A stretch of 64,000 nucleotides of DNA from Oxytricha trifallax (Eukaryota > Ciliophora > Spirotrichea > Sporadotrichida > Oxytrichidae), in the NCBI GenBank assembly GCA_000711775.1, contig ARYC01000435.1, positions 1 to 64,000 on the forward strand. Reading direction: 5' to 3'. The notes beneath the pieces are model-generated. The model saw nothing but the letters and a program-made list of their open reading frames with translations. It had not been told where the DNA came from and did not search any database. This document shows positions 11,064 to 22,525 of the stretch, in pieces (within the stretch, counting starts at the first letter, position 1; each line of letters starts with the position of its first letter). Both the position numbers and the translations under genes were made by a program.

Positions 11064-11743
11064 TCATTTCATCTGGCTTTTAAACATCTTTATAAAGCTC
11101 TTGCTCACTTCATGAAATTTCTGTGACTTTCTCTCTCTATGAACCTTAGCAGGCTCTTTCATAAGATATATACCAGTGCCAGATTTTCCTACAAAGTTAT
11201 ATGTCAAAGCTTACTTGAAAGATAAGGATGCTTCTTAAGTTCCTCTAGCCAAGCTGAGCTTATAAGAATGCCTTGCTTCTTCTAGTCTTCAGGAGAAATA
11301 GAATATCGTTTCTTATGTGCTTTTTCAATAATTTCTCTGAGATAATCCTCTTTTATTGTACCAAGAACACCAAAGAAGTAGTTCCTCTCTGGGAGTTTAT
11401 TAGAGAGTTGTTTCTTGGTAGGAAGATAAACTACCACTTCCTCATCTTACATGGCATCCTCATAAAGATTAGTGACTGAAATCTCAGGGTAGTTGGGAAT
11501 TTCGATTAGTTTAATCTCTTTATTTTTAAAAGCTTTCTTCTCCTCACTAAGTATTGCTTTCAAGAATGAAATTTTGGTACCTTCCATCGTGGGAAGGAAT
11601 AAACCAACTGTATAATATTTTAATAGTCATCAAGTTATCTTACCATGTAAAGTTAGGTATCGATAGAGATCTTCCTTACTTCTGAATCTTGATATCATTT
11701 CTTGAGCCTCGACTCTTTTCATTTGATCATTGAGTGATTCCAT
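11064..11743 (-). CDS. TBE 22-kDa-type protein with two short introns
   Basis: ATG 11743 (MESLNDQMKRVEAQ) to TGA 11064-11066. Two GT-AG introns restore an uninterrupted frame: 11608-11643 (36 bp) and 11189-11214 (26 bp). The product is about 205 aa, matching the 22-kDa product known from TBE elements, whose role is not established. It is rich in Lys, Glu and aromatic residues; the C-terminus is basic (KFHEVSKSFIKMFKSQMK). It is divergent from the 57-kDa-type gene and convergent with the transposase. No domain recognised. Confidence 0.8.
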
Positions 11744-12191
11744 CTTTGTTCCTCTCCCTATTAATGAATTTCAAATTATAACTTATAGACTTCTGGATCC
11801 TTTTGTTTAAAATCTTACTATTAAATATGGGCATCTTATAGGAGGTCAACCCTGCAAAGATACGTGGAGAAAGTTTGGCAGAAGCTGTAACAAACTGCAG
11901 AGATGAAGCTCCATTTTTATCAATTTAGTTCCATTAAATTAGTACTAAATTTGTTTAAATTTAATTAGTACTGGTACTAAATTCGTTTAATTTCAATTGG
12001 TACTAATTTAATAGTACCAAAACTTAATTAGTACCTAGTTTTAAACTAATGAGGTTTTAATGGAAAAGTTCCAATATGGTTCAAAACCTAACTGGTACCA
12101 GTACCAACCTCAATTTTTTCTAAGTTGGTACCAAAATTAAAAATATTAAGCATGAATTTAGAAAATTTATAGTTATAAACTTAGTATAAAT

Positions 12192-13758
12192 ATGATGTCT
12201 AACGCCTAAGAATCACCCATTGTTGTTGCAGTACCAACTCCTATACAAAGTTACTATAACTAGAGAGGTTATTAGAGCTTTATAATAGAAATTTAAATTT
12301 GAATTTAAACATGGCGGCTAACTTAAATCGCAAAGCAGTCTCTCTTGGCAGTGGTAATCTTAGCTAAACTTTGGATAAACTAAGAAGCCAGAGATCATAT
12401 ACATTGAAAAGGAGCCAGAGCTTAAAGCTCTTGAGTTTGAATCAGAGGTGTTTGTTCTAGAAATAAATATCAGGAAGCAGAGAGAAGAGATAAGTATTTA
12501 AACGCTAATCGAAGATGTTGAGGAGTTAAAAGAACATCTCCCACTAGAAAAGATTAAAGAATTCTAATGTGATGAATGCTAAAATTTCTTCTCAACTGAT
12601 TCGAGCTTGAAGAGGCACATCAAAGAGATGCACTCTAGGAGAGCTAAGATATATTTCAAGCACGAAAAGGTCGATGGCAAGTATTAGTGCACGACTTGCA
12701 TGAAGTCTTACACTCACTCAGCTAAAGTTAAAAGACACATGCAAAAACATCATTTAAGTGAGTTTTTAATGCAAGATAAAGAAACATAAAAACTTATACC
12801 AGCCAAGAGAAAGTCCAATACTGTAGAGTCTTAAAGAGAGCAGGAAGAGAGACTTAAGAAGCAGAAACGTTTTGAGTCAATGAACCAACCAGCTAATGAA
12901 TTATATATAGCATACTTGTAAGAGAGAGCTATGTATATACCTGCATTAAATGCAGTAGATCTCAGTTTTTGCATTGACAACTATTTACATATTGATGTGC
13001 CTAACAAGGCAAAACTCATAGTAGTTGATGAGTATGCTTATAAAGTATATCCTTTCAAATATCTTATTAGGAACGAGCAGTATCAAAATGAGTTTGCCAA
13101 TGAATACATAATACTAAGAGAGGCTCATAAAAGGTAATGCAAGAACTTGCTTAAACTCGATGGAGTTATTCTTGGACATGGTTTTATTGCACTACGACTT
13201 AAGAAATTTGAAATGACTCTAAGAGATTATCTCTACCATAATAGATACCCAGATGACTTGAATGAGATACTCACGGAAATGACCAAGGGTGTGAAAGAGC
13301 TGCATGATCTAGGGTATGTTCATAGAGATTTGAAGCCAGAAAATGTAATGCTAAATCTCTGTCCTTTAGAAATAGTAGTCATTGATTTCAATAGAGCAAT
13401 AAGGTAAGAAATAGTGACTTTAGCTAAAGTGCTAGGCACACCTGGGTACTTCCCAATAAGAGAGAAGTGGACTAATGGCTCTGTTTAGTGGGATGTCTGG
13501 GCGGTAGCAGCAATTATTTTAGAGTGCGATATGGAAAGTATGTCGTACTTCGGAACAAAGCAAGAAAAGTAATCAATAAGCATGGCTGTTAAACATATAA
13601 AGCAAGAAGATGTATGCACTTAGATTAAGAAAATGGTTGAGATGATCATAGTAAGAGCTCCAGCATATCCAAGATCATCATTAGAAGATATACTTGAAAC
13701 ATTAAAGAGAGCTAAGTTCAAGAGATACCACAAAGATAAGCAGATAAAATTTGTTTGA
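12192..13758 (+). CDS. TBE 57-kDa-type zinc-finger/kinase-like protein
   Basis: A long frame ends at TGA 13756-13758. It contains two C2H2 zinc-finger-like motifs (12568-12640, CDEC...HIKEMH; 12690-12750, CTTC...HMQKHH) and a C-terminal protein-kinase-like domain with HRDLKPENVMLN (~13320) and DFN in place of DFG (~13385). This architecture is known for the TBE 57-kDa protein, function unknown. The N-terminus is uncertain: ATG 12192 (MMSNAQESPIVVAVP) is in another frame that stops at 12300-12302, so a frameshift or unrecognised intron near 12290-12350 is needed. The main frame itself is open from 12196. Confidence 0.85.
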
Positions 13759-13918
13759 ATTAAGCACATTAATACTCATTAAATATTCATTAAATTCACT
13801 TAAAACTTGCGTTTTCTCTACTAACCCCAATAAGACCCCAACTATACCCTACAAATCAAAGCACTTATAAACCTCACTAAGGGGTTTTGGGGTTTTGATT
13901 CTCTAAATCAACATTCTC

Positions 13919-15480
13919 TCATCTATACATGATAAATTATTATAGAATATTAACTCTTACTCTCTTCAATTTACATCTATCACTCATCTCACTCTAGCCT
14001 GAGTGCTCAATCAAATTTCTACTCTCTCTAGCCCAGTGCTAAACAAAGTACCCAAATTTCGACATATTTCTCACTCTTTGCCCTGCTCCTTTCTCATATC
14101 TTGCTTCTTCTTCATATATCATTTCTATAAAATAAAATTGTAGTTTCAATTTTACAACTTACCTTTAATCACATATAAACTATGAGTTGAATCATTCGCT
14201 CATCTTTATCTCTGCTATCATTAGGTGACTGCCGTCCATCCTATTTCAATATCATATTCAACAGTTAGAGAAATATTCAGAATTTTTATGTGTAATTTTT
14301 AATATAATTTTGTAAATTTATTAAAATTCCCTGCCTTGAGAGTGAAGCTCCTTGTTGGAGATGTTTAAAATCTCCTTTGAACTTTTTATATGCTTCCACT
14401 TGTCTAATCCAATAAATGCAATGCTAGAGTCTTAGGTGCTCACAGGAACCTTATTGGCATGATGTCCAAAACAATCCATCACTTGATTGTACAAAGTAAC
14501 ACAAGATTGCTTTTCAGCTTTCATCTCTCTCACTTGACTGTACAAATCGTATTTTTACTAACGTTCATTATCAATCAGTCTTGATAGTCTCTAGGTCACT
14601 TTATGAAGCTCTTTGCCACTTTTAGTTTCTTGGAAAAGCTATTCCTGCTTCTTGAGTTGCTTAGCGCAGTCTGCTTTCACTTGTTCCACTTAGCGCCTCA
14701 GATCTTAAATCTCTCTTTAAAGATCCTGTTTCTCAATTTAGGGGAAATTTTACTGCATGATTTATATTAAAAAAATTTTAGGAGGCTTCCTGCACTTTTT
14801 TAATAAATTAATTTTGATAAAAATTGTATCTAATTGTTATTGAAATTTTGATTCAATATGCCTTTTTCTTTCTATATATATATAATGTAAGACTATATTT
14901 TCTTGAGCAACTTCAATGATTAACAATACAATATACTGAATCTTAAAATTGATAAATATATTAAATTTGTATAAAGTTTAGTAAATTTTACATAAATTAA
15001 AATAAGTGTATGAAAATCCCACTCCCTCAATTCCTGCTTGGACTTTTTCATTTTGAATATCAGATTTTAGACTTGCAGTTTGTTATTCAGCTGCATTTAA
15101 CTTTTTCCTTAAGTTAATGGAAGTATTCTGTTCATCTTGTAGTTATTTTTAAAGTAAAACAACAACAACTCTGTTTTTCTCTTGATCTATCTAATTCTGA
15201 ATAGTCTTTGTACTGTTCTAACTTTTGTACTGAGTTAACACACGCATAGTTTCCTCAGAAGTACTCTTCAGAGAGTTGAATCGCTAATCGAGGTTTGATA
15301 GATTTCTAGTGAGACTATTCACCACCCCCTCTTATGAGCTGAGTAATTTGTCGTATAAAGTTATTTATGTTTGATTACCCTCCAACTTCTCCTGCAAGGC
15401 TTTGATTTGCTGATCTTTTTCTAAAAGTTATTTGCCTTGGTCTTTAATGTAATAGAAATATAGTTAAACAATATTATGTG
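13919..15480 (-). CDS. Coiled-coil protein, IES-split
   Basis: The coding strand reads from ~15470 leftward to TGA 13919-13921. The first visible part is long heptad-like, Gln/Lys/Glu-rich coiled coil (KDQGKQLLEKDQQIKALQ). Segments join in frame at pointer AATTGAG (15026-15032 with 14732-14738) and at AATGAT (14191-14196 with 14118-14123). One further junction, near 14280-14330, was not resolved. The C-terminal part contains QRVRNMSKFGYFVQHW. The start codon was not found, so another upstream MDS is likely. No family recognised; the coiled coil suggests a structural or scaffold role, which is inference. Confidence 0.65.
14124..14196. other. IES, 73 bp (pointer AATGAT)
   Basis: Between coding segments of the coiled-coil gene. 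Joining at the 6-bp repeat keeps frame (DERM-IYEEEARYE). Lengths in these IES entries include one pointer copy. Confidence 0.7.
14739..15032. other. IES, 294 bp (pointer AATTGAG)
   Basis: Between coding segments of the coiled-coil gene. Joining at the 7-bp repeat gives ...NEKVQAGIEKQDLQREIQD in frame. AT-rich with no coding content. Confidence 0.8.
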
Positions 15481-15555
15481 TATAAACCCATTACTCTTGC
15501 TTTCAAGAATTTGAATTAAAGATAAAATAAAAAAAATAAATAACAAAAATTGAAA

Positions 15556-17021
15556 ATGACAAACTCAGAATAATTTGTCGATCCTAATTTCGGTAATGCA
15601 AAAATTGAAGCGTTAACATATTTCAAATTGCAGAAAAGAATTAGAAGTAGGTTACAGAAATTGTACTAAGCCTCTAAATTCGCTAAGAATTTATTGATGG
15701 TTAATTATCTATCAATTATTGATGAATCATCACTCAATTAAATAATTAAAGTCAAAAAGGTTGTATTAAATACTCTTTATATACAAATGAATGGTAATTA
15801 AAATAAATTGTAAAATAATTAAAATATTTACATTCCATAAAAAATACAATTAAGCCTAATTATATATAGATATATATATATATATAGAGGAATCCTCAGT
15901 TATAAGAATAAACATAGTGTAGAGTGTGAATGTAATTATCGAGAATTAAGTTTAATCTCTATTTTTTTATTTAGAATGATGAAACATTATTATTCATAAA
16001 TTTAAGTAAAACAACTTCACCACATAATGAGGGAACTGCAAACCTTTTGCCTCAATTTTTCTAGAGTTGCAATTCTCAATTAAAACTGATGAGATTAAAA
16101 CTATGGCCTAAAAATTAGTTGTAAATTTCTCAAACTTACAGTTCTAAGATCTGAATAAGCTCTTTCAAATTAATAATATGTCAATTAATTTTGTTATTTT
16201 ATCTATTTATGCAAAACTTCTTAACTACTTTTAAATTCAGTGACTACATACAATTTTGGGTTTATATAAATATTTTCATGCGGGATATACTAAATAATAA
16301 ATGAAAAACATAGTTAGCTTAAATTACAATTAGTATAGTATAAAAAGCTTATAACTAAATTAGTTCCTGATGGATATTGCATTTAGTGACTTTATATGAA
16401 TATTGTGTTTTTAATCTGAATTTAGTTAGTGAAGAAAGTTTTTGTATTTAATTTCCATTAGAGCTTACTGTTATACATAAATGCAAAAATTTGCTTATTC
16501 ATTCTTTATTAGTTAAGAGATTTAAGTTTCAAGTTCATAAACACTCCATTTGATAAATAAACTAAGAAATACAGGTGCCCTTGAAACATATATTTTCCAA
16601 TATAAAAAATTATAATTTTTAATAAAAAAGAATGGTATGTTTGTAATTAAATAAAGCTCTTGTTAAGCTTCGAAGTCTAAAAGAAAACTTAGTAGATTTG
16701 TAATATTTGGGGGATAATCCATTCTTTATTAACTTAAATTAAGATGATCTAGTTTAGTTTAATGAGCTGACATAGCTTTTGAAGTTAGCGCCTAAATATT
16801 ATGATGAACTACTATTGTTGCTCCATGAATATAAGCTAATAATCTAAAAACAATAGGACAAAAACATAAAAGTTGATAATTATACATTAAAAGAACAAGA
16901 AGCATTATTTATAAACCAGACTCATGGATTAGACACACATTCTTTTAATATGAGTAACAAAGAATTGTTCTTATCTGCTCAAGAACATATCCATATTGTA
17001 AGATTTGAGTTTTATTTATGA
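15556..17021 (+). CDS. Hypothetical protein, 192 aa, two IESs
   Basis: ATG 15556 (MTNSEQFVDPNFGNAK) to TGA 17019-17021. Removing 15675-16053 (pointer GCCTC) and 16162-16669 (pointer TAAGCT) leaves 579 bp, exactly 193 codons. The product is helical and Leu/Gln/Lys-rich (LTQLLKLAPKYYDELLLLLHEYK). No domain recognised. It is divergent from the coiled-coil gene. A GT-AG intron near the end (GTAAG at 16997) is an alternative that would extend the protein into DNA overlapping the opposite-strand lipase, so the simple stop is preferred. Confidence 0.75.
15675..16053. other. IES, 379 bp (pointer GCCTC)
   Basis: First IES of the 15556-17021 gene; contains a (TA)n tract near 15868-15885. Junction reads KLYQAS-IFLELQ in frame. 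Confidence 0.75.
16162..16669. other. IES, 508 bp (pointer TAAGCT)
   Basis: Second IES of the same gene. Junction reads QDLNKL-RSLKEN in frame. AT-rich, no recognised content. Confidence 0.75.
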
Positions 17022-17045
17022 AATTTAGAGTTTAAAAAGCCCAGA

Positions 17046-17111
17046 TTATCTTATTAAGTTAAATAAGGGAAAATCTAATTATCTTATTATGTTTAATAAG
17101 GGAAAATCTAG
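17046..17111. repeat. 33-bp tandem duplication
   Basis: Two near-identical copies (17046-17078, 17079-17111) beginning TTATCTTATTA and ending in GGAAAATCTA. Lies between the 15556-17021 gene and the lipase. Confidence 0.8.
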
Positions 17112-17151
17112 TTATCTGAAAAACAGCAAAGAATGCCTATACACAAATTAA

Positions 17152-17695
17152 CTAAAATTCATTATGAATATAAATTCCAAATTTTAAAGTATGCTTTTGA
17201 GTGAATTGGCAGATGGAATAATGAGCCAAGAAAGACTCAAGGCTTTTCCTATCACATTCAGCATGATTTTTTCCACTTAACAGTTTTACTCCAAAGTTAC
17301 TTACTTCTGGAAACAGTTTATGCATATAAGCAACTGATTTATTATTTTTCTTTAGTGGGGTTATCTCTTCCATGCCATATTTTTTCATGAACTTATCAAC
17401 CTTTTTATTATTTTTGACCATTTTAATTACATTTGATGTGACCCCATCAACTTTAACACAGGAGCATAAGCAAAAAACAGATTAATTCTTTCTTTAAAAA
17501 TTCCATATTTTCTGATAGAGCGCAAAACATTTATGATGGACCTTAACTATGACCAATATACGAAACTTTCTTAACTCCAGTTCTTCCTAAAACAAAATCA
17601 AATAGAGCGGGTTGATCAAACCTAGCCATGTCCTCGAATGAGAAATCACAAAATTTAGATTTATCATAGTCAGGATCAAGTGTTGTGTGATTGCG
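17152..17695 (-). pseudogene. Lysosomal acid lipase-type hydrolase, broken fragment
   Basis: Minus-strand sequence encodes DFSFEDMARFDQPALFDF, then GHSQG (nucleophile elbow, ~17540-17555), then FKERINLFFAYAPVLKL, then VKNNKKVDKFMKKYGMEE and NHAECDRKSLESFLAHYS. These are the consecutive landmarks of the acid lipase / gastric lipase family of alpha/beta-hydrolases, which hydrolyse acylglycerols and cholesteryl esters in lysosomes or outside the cell. The stretch needs two frame changes, near 17505 and near 17435, and has no start, N-terminal third or C-terminal Asp/His region. It is either a decayed copy or a set of MDSs whose partners are elsewhere. Confidence 0.75.
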
Positions 17696-18137
17696 AATGG
17701 GACTGGAAAATTCTTTACTGCTTTTATCATTTGAACTTACTTCTACAACTCTTAGGGATTCTACTGGATTTCTTAATCTTCTCTACTAGAGAAATATATT
17801 TCAGTATTTCTTTTTTAAACTTGCAATTTCATTTTATACTATTAACAATAAGACTAATTTATTAAATGTTTATAAAGTAAACTTAATAATTATAGTAATT
17901 TGAGATTGAAGAAATAAGTAATCCCATCAGTGAATTATTTGTTTTAATAATACTAATTGCTCTTCATAAAGTAAAATAGAATCCAAAATAAACTGATATA
18001 ACTTTTGAGATATTGAAATTATAATAATACAACAATAATCAAAAATATTATTATACTTTAATGATCTTTTACTAAAATAAATTTATTGCTGAATTTATTT
18101 AGTTTTAACTTTATAATTATAACTTGATCGAAATAAA
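17696..18137. other. AT-rich spacer
   Basis: No convincing frame continues the lipase upstream; no repeat or RNA gene seen. Confidence 0.5.
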
Positions 18138-19342
18138 ATGTCTAAATAATAGTTATTGCAACTGCCCTCACCCAGATAAATCTTAAACAAACAAAATGCC
18201 AATAATAATAATCACCCAAATAGTAACTTAAATAAGCTGAAAAATCAGTTGAATTCACCAAGTTGTATAAATCTATCATAACCTATGAGTAATCTACAGA
18301 GCAATAGAGATGATATTTTAAGTATTTAGATTGAATTATAAAAGCAATTTTTATAAATTCATTATAGTGGAATAATTGTTAAATTATTTTAATATCCAAT
18401 TCACATAAAAACTTAAACCAGTAGAAAAGAAAATAATGAAAACTTTCAAGATTTTAAGACCTAAATCTGCTTACCAGGGACCCAATTAATATCGTAAGAA
18501 TACCCATTAATTACCAGTGATTTAATGCTAATTTTCCAATTCTTGGTCTTATGAATAATTCTTTTTAGAAAACATAATGGGAAATGTCAGGAGATAGCGA
18601 CCAGTCAGTAAGCGCATAGTTACAACTGTGCGTATCACCTAAATTGAGTAAACCCCAGATAAAACCAATGAAGATACTTACTTTAAGCAGCCTCCAATTG
18701 ATTTTCAAGCTAATAGTAAGTAATTTATCTTCATATTCTTAACTTTTTATGATTTATAGGTCCAAATCAGAGTAAAATAATGCAGAAAGATTAGCAATTA
18801 TCTCCAAATAATTTGAATTTCTTCTAAAAAAGAAAGCTTTTGGGGCCATTAGATTTATACTTAGATGTCATAGAAAAACGTAGAAGAGAAGAAGAGCATA
18901 GGTAAATGTCTAAAAATATTTATTTGATATTACTTATAAAATGTTGGCAAATATGCCCACTCCAGAGTAACTATAGTAACAACACGAAGAAGAGAGACAA
19001 CGCTAATTGCAACTTCCAATTAAAAACTTTCAATTAGTAATGTAAAACAAAATAGTATCAGTGACCAATAGAGGGTAGAGTAGTGTGACTGCAATTTAGA
19101 ATAAAAATGGACAGTTTCAGCGATGCCAGACAGCTGGTTACTTCAGGGAAAGAGTTAATTTAAACAATATCAGGGAAGTTAATGAAAAGGAAAATCCAAT
19201 CAAGGTGTTTGGAGAAAGTTAAATCCTGGAGTAATTGGAGAAAGATCAAAGCACTCATTAATTGAGAAATATAATGAATAAAGACAGAATAATGAGTGCA
19301 CATCCAATGTATGGGAATAGAATGGCTTTTAACAAGCTTTGA
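18138..19342 (+). CDS. Hypothetical Gln/Asn-rich protein, 325 aa
   Basis: ATG 18138 (MSKQQLLQLPSPRQ) to TGA 19340-19342. Removing IES 18323-18458 (pointer ATTTTAAG), intron 18716-18759 (GT-AG, 44 bp) and IES 18909-18955 (pointer ATG) leaves 978 bp, exactly 326 codons. The middle is basic (RRQRPVSKRIVT) and a Glu/Arg/Gln-rich helical stretch (IEKRRREEEHRQ, EEERQRQLQL) follows. No domain recognised. Convergent with the next gene, 100 bp apart. Confidence 0.75.
18323..18458. other. IES, 136 bp (pointer ATTTTAAG)
   Basis: Junction reads NRDDIL-RPKSAYQ in frame in the 18138-19342 gene. Confidence 0.78.
18909..18955. other. IES, 47 bp (pointer ATG)
   Basis: Junction reads EEHRQM-PTPEQLQ in frame. 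The pointer is only 3 bp, so the boundary is less certain. Confidence 0.6.
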
Positions 19343-19442
19343 TAGATATAGTTTTGATTTTGCTTAGAGAGTTGACTTAAAATATTGATACATAAATATA
19401 ATTCTTAATTTTTTAATTCGCAGATTTAATAGCTTAAATAAT

Positions 19443-22320
19443 TCACAAACCGCTAAAAATAGAAGAAGAGTAGAAGTTCTTATTTCTAGAACTCTGAATA
19501 TGTTAACAATTTCTACTTGAAGCCTCTTTTTTAGCAATACTTTAAATTATAATCTATTTCTTATTACTATTAGGCTGCTATTAAGCATATGAGTTAGATT
19601 TAATGCTTTCCTAATTTTTCAGAAGAATAGGTTTATAACTTTAATAGTCAAATGTAAGTGTAGATTTTAGACTATCCAGCTTTTTAATTCTGTCGCCCGA
19701 TTTCATTCTAGATAAGGGGTTTGATTGCTTCTCTGTAGATTTTGATTCTTCCAGATTACGTGATTGCCTCATGTTAATCTAATTTTTCATTTTTTGTGAT
19801 ATTTCTTTGCCAGACTTAATTTAAGAAGACTTTGAGGTTTAAGCATCCTCAAACATCTTAGTCTTGAACTTATTTATTGGGCAATTTTCGAGAACTTTCT
19901 TGCCTTTCGAATCAATGGTGATATAAACTCTTCTTAAAGTATTTGTAGGGAATTCAGACAAAGTTTTAAACTGCTATTGGCTACTCTCTTTCATAGTCTT
20001 AGATGGTGATTTTTTGTCTTACAAAGTATTGCCCTTTTAGAAATCTAAAAGCTATGTTGAAGTTTGATTTCTGCCTCTCAATTCACCATAACTGCTAATT
20101 TTATCTTTATGACAAGAACTTAGGATTGACTGTTTGTAATGCTAAAGTGGAGATTTTAAGTTTAGAGACTATCTAACTGGTGACTTAATTGCTGATAATT
20201 AGACTGATTTTTTCTTTGATTGATGTAAGGAATTTGATTAACTATTTAAATCGAAAGTCTTCTTAGAGTTTGCATTTTAAGTTGTCTGTCTGTGAGTGTT
20301 TAGCTAATTTAGTTTTACCAAAGTGTTAATTTCAAGATTTATTGCTTCATCTTCGATAATTTAGACCTAAGCTTCATCAAACTTATTGATTTGAAGACTT
20401 TTTGGTAGTTTTACTTAAGGTAATTAGTCTTAATTTTAAGTCTGTGCTTTATGAATTAGGACATCATCAATCATTCTATCTTCTACTCTTTCAATTTCAA
20501 TGAAATTCTGAATCATACTTGATTTCTTGCTACTTTGTAACTCATTGTTACTTTAAACATGACTATTTTAGATGTTCTCCTATTTCTGATGACTCTAATT
20601 TTAAATCTCTACCGTATTATAATTTGACACTTTAAACTCTGTGCAGTCTAAGTCATCGTCAATTTGAAGCATCTTAATATCTTCATTTTCTTATAGTGTA
20701 TAATCCTAAATATTCTAACTATCATTGGATTCTTCTTGTTCATTGCTAATATCTTGCTAATCGATTGCGTTTTGTAAATTTCTAATTTCTTAACTATGCT
20801 CTTTTTAGTTTAAGTCTGATGTCATATGACTAAAGCTTTGAGTTATGTGGTCGTTTCTTACTTCCTGAATGATTTCTAGATCTCTTTAATAGTGCTTCTC
20901 AAGCTGATTGCTTATCACTTGGAATTCTTCTTAAATTTTCAAGAAGTTTCTGTGTTGTTCATACAATAAAAATATGGTAATTTTAATTGAAAGAGCTGTT
21001 ATATACATTTTGATCCATTTCTTAGTCTTCATCTTCATGCTTTGATTGAGAGAAATTGTTCCCTAGCATTTCAATACAATCATCCTTATCCATATCATCT
21101 ATCAAATCAAAATTGAGCTCAAGTGTGTTTTAGTCCTCCAAAAGTGAAGTTTTATTTTTATCTGTTTTAAAGTCATTAGGTTTCATTGATGTTAAAAGGT
21201 AAGGATTACTCAGTGATTCAATTGATTCATCATTTTTCTCTTAAACTTCATCGATTATGTTTGGCTATTCTTAACTTTAATTATTAACATGGTAATCTTA
21301 TGAAGCTTGGCTAGTTGATTATCTTAGTCCTATTTCAGGTTAGTCTGAAATTAAAAAGTTCTGAAGATTGTAATCTTATCCTGGAGAATGCATAAAAGCC
21401 TGAGAATCCTAAACATTCTATGATTATTTGATAACATCAGGGCTACTTTCATAGAGATGCTCCTGCCCTTTTTAAATTGATTCAAATACGACTTAGCTCT
21501 CCTCTTCATCATGATTGAAGCTATAGCTCAGATCCTCATCATCATTATCATGATCAAGCTGGTTGGCCTTTAAATTATCTATCGTATTTACACTGCAGAT
21601 ATCATCTTATTAATACTCGTTGAATTCTTATTAAAACTGTTGCTTCAATTAATCCTGATTACAAACAGCTTGAAACTCATCAAGCCCTTCCTAGCTTTAA
21701 ATATCGTAATCATAAAATTCTTGATTAATTTAGGAATCAAAAAGAGTCCTCAAGTGATAGAGTGAACTTTGTGACTGTGTCTTTTTCATTATCTCCGATT
21801 TATTTTAGTCACTGCTTCCTGAATTTTGCTGTTACTGATCTTAGTAGTTAGTTAAATTTGGAAATTACTGAATAGACTCTTGCGGCATCAAATCAGACTT
21901 TAAGAACTCTTGCTTTTACTCGGCTAGCCTCTTTTATGTCTCTGATATGTACATTAGTCTATGAGAATTGTATTAGAGATCTAGGTCTCTGACCTCAACA
22001 CTCTCGGTGTCGTTCCTAAAGTTTTAACCAAGTGCTGAGTCTATGTTGCGATTTTCAGGTTGGTTTTTATTAAATCCTGAGAATAAAGATGACAGGTCTT
22101 CCTGAAATTATGATTCAGTAAATCCGCAAAAGTTTGTAATATCCTCTAGCTGAGGGCATATTAAACTTCCTAGGATGGGTTTCTAAGGGTTATTGATGGA
22201 TGATCCGTTCATGTTTTCAAGTTCCATTATATTTTAACTTTAGTTGATGCCATTTCTCTAGATTTGCTTCTACTAGTTGTTCTAGTTATGTGTCATTGAA
22301 GAGTAGTAATTGTGCTGCAT
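19443..22320 (-). CDS. Large Gln/Ser/Asn-rich protein, 943 aa
   Basis: ATG 22320 (MQHNYYSSMTHNQNN) to TGA 19443-19445; an internal ATG at 22227 is in frame. Removing one 46-bp IES (20954-20999, pointer ACAG) leaves 2,832 bp, exactly 944 codons. The protein is mostly low complexity: an acidic, Gln-rich N-terminal half (EDLSYSFNHDEEESQ) and a basic, Ser/Lys-rich C-terminal half (KKSVQLSAIKSPVRQ, SPSKTMKESSQQQ). No folded domain, membrane segment or signal peptide was recognised. SP/TP sites in the C-terminal half could be phosphorylated, which is inference. Gln is encoded largely by TAA and TAG. Confidence 0.8.
20954..20999. other. IES, 46 bp (pointer ACAG)
   Basis: Without removal a TGA stops the frame. 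Junction reads QNVYN-RNFLKIQEEF. Confidence 0.7.
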
Positions 22321-22525
22321 TTACAAAGGTTGATAGATTTAATTTATTAAACGATTACTAGATATCAGTTTTACTGATTTAAATTTTATTTCTCCTCAAC
22401 AGTCATATATTCCTTATTTCCCACTTCGAAGGATTAGGATTTCATATTTTCTTCTAAACCATGCAAATATCTATCAATTGGAAATTATTTAATTTTGTAA
22501 ATATTAAAATCTAATCTGATTAATA

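Larger units (their letters stand above)
9793..13897. mobile_element. Full-length TBE transposon, ~4.1 kb
   Basis: Inverted ends with C4A4C4 repeats (left 9793-9809, right 13881-13897) extend ~75 bp. The target duplication is ATT (9790-9792 and 13898-13900), an ANT site. The outermost left base is A where the consensus terminus has C. It encodes three genes in the arrangement known for TBE: a DDE transposase, a divergent 22-kDa-type protein and a zinc-finger/kinase-type protein. The right end sits 18 bp beyond the stop codon of a minus-strand coiled-coil gene. The termini belong to a different subfamily from the 5819-7038 copy. Confidence 0.95.

Noticed and set aside
17040-17350. Open plus-strand frame after a possible intron at the end of the 15556-17021 gene
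   Set aside because: It lies antisense to conserved lipase sequence, and the gene length is already divisible by three with the nearer stop.
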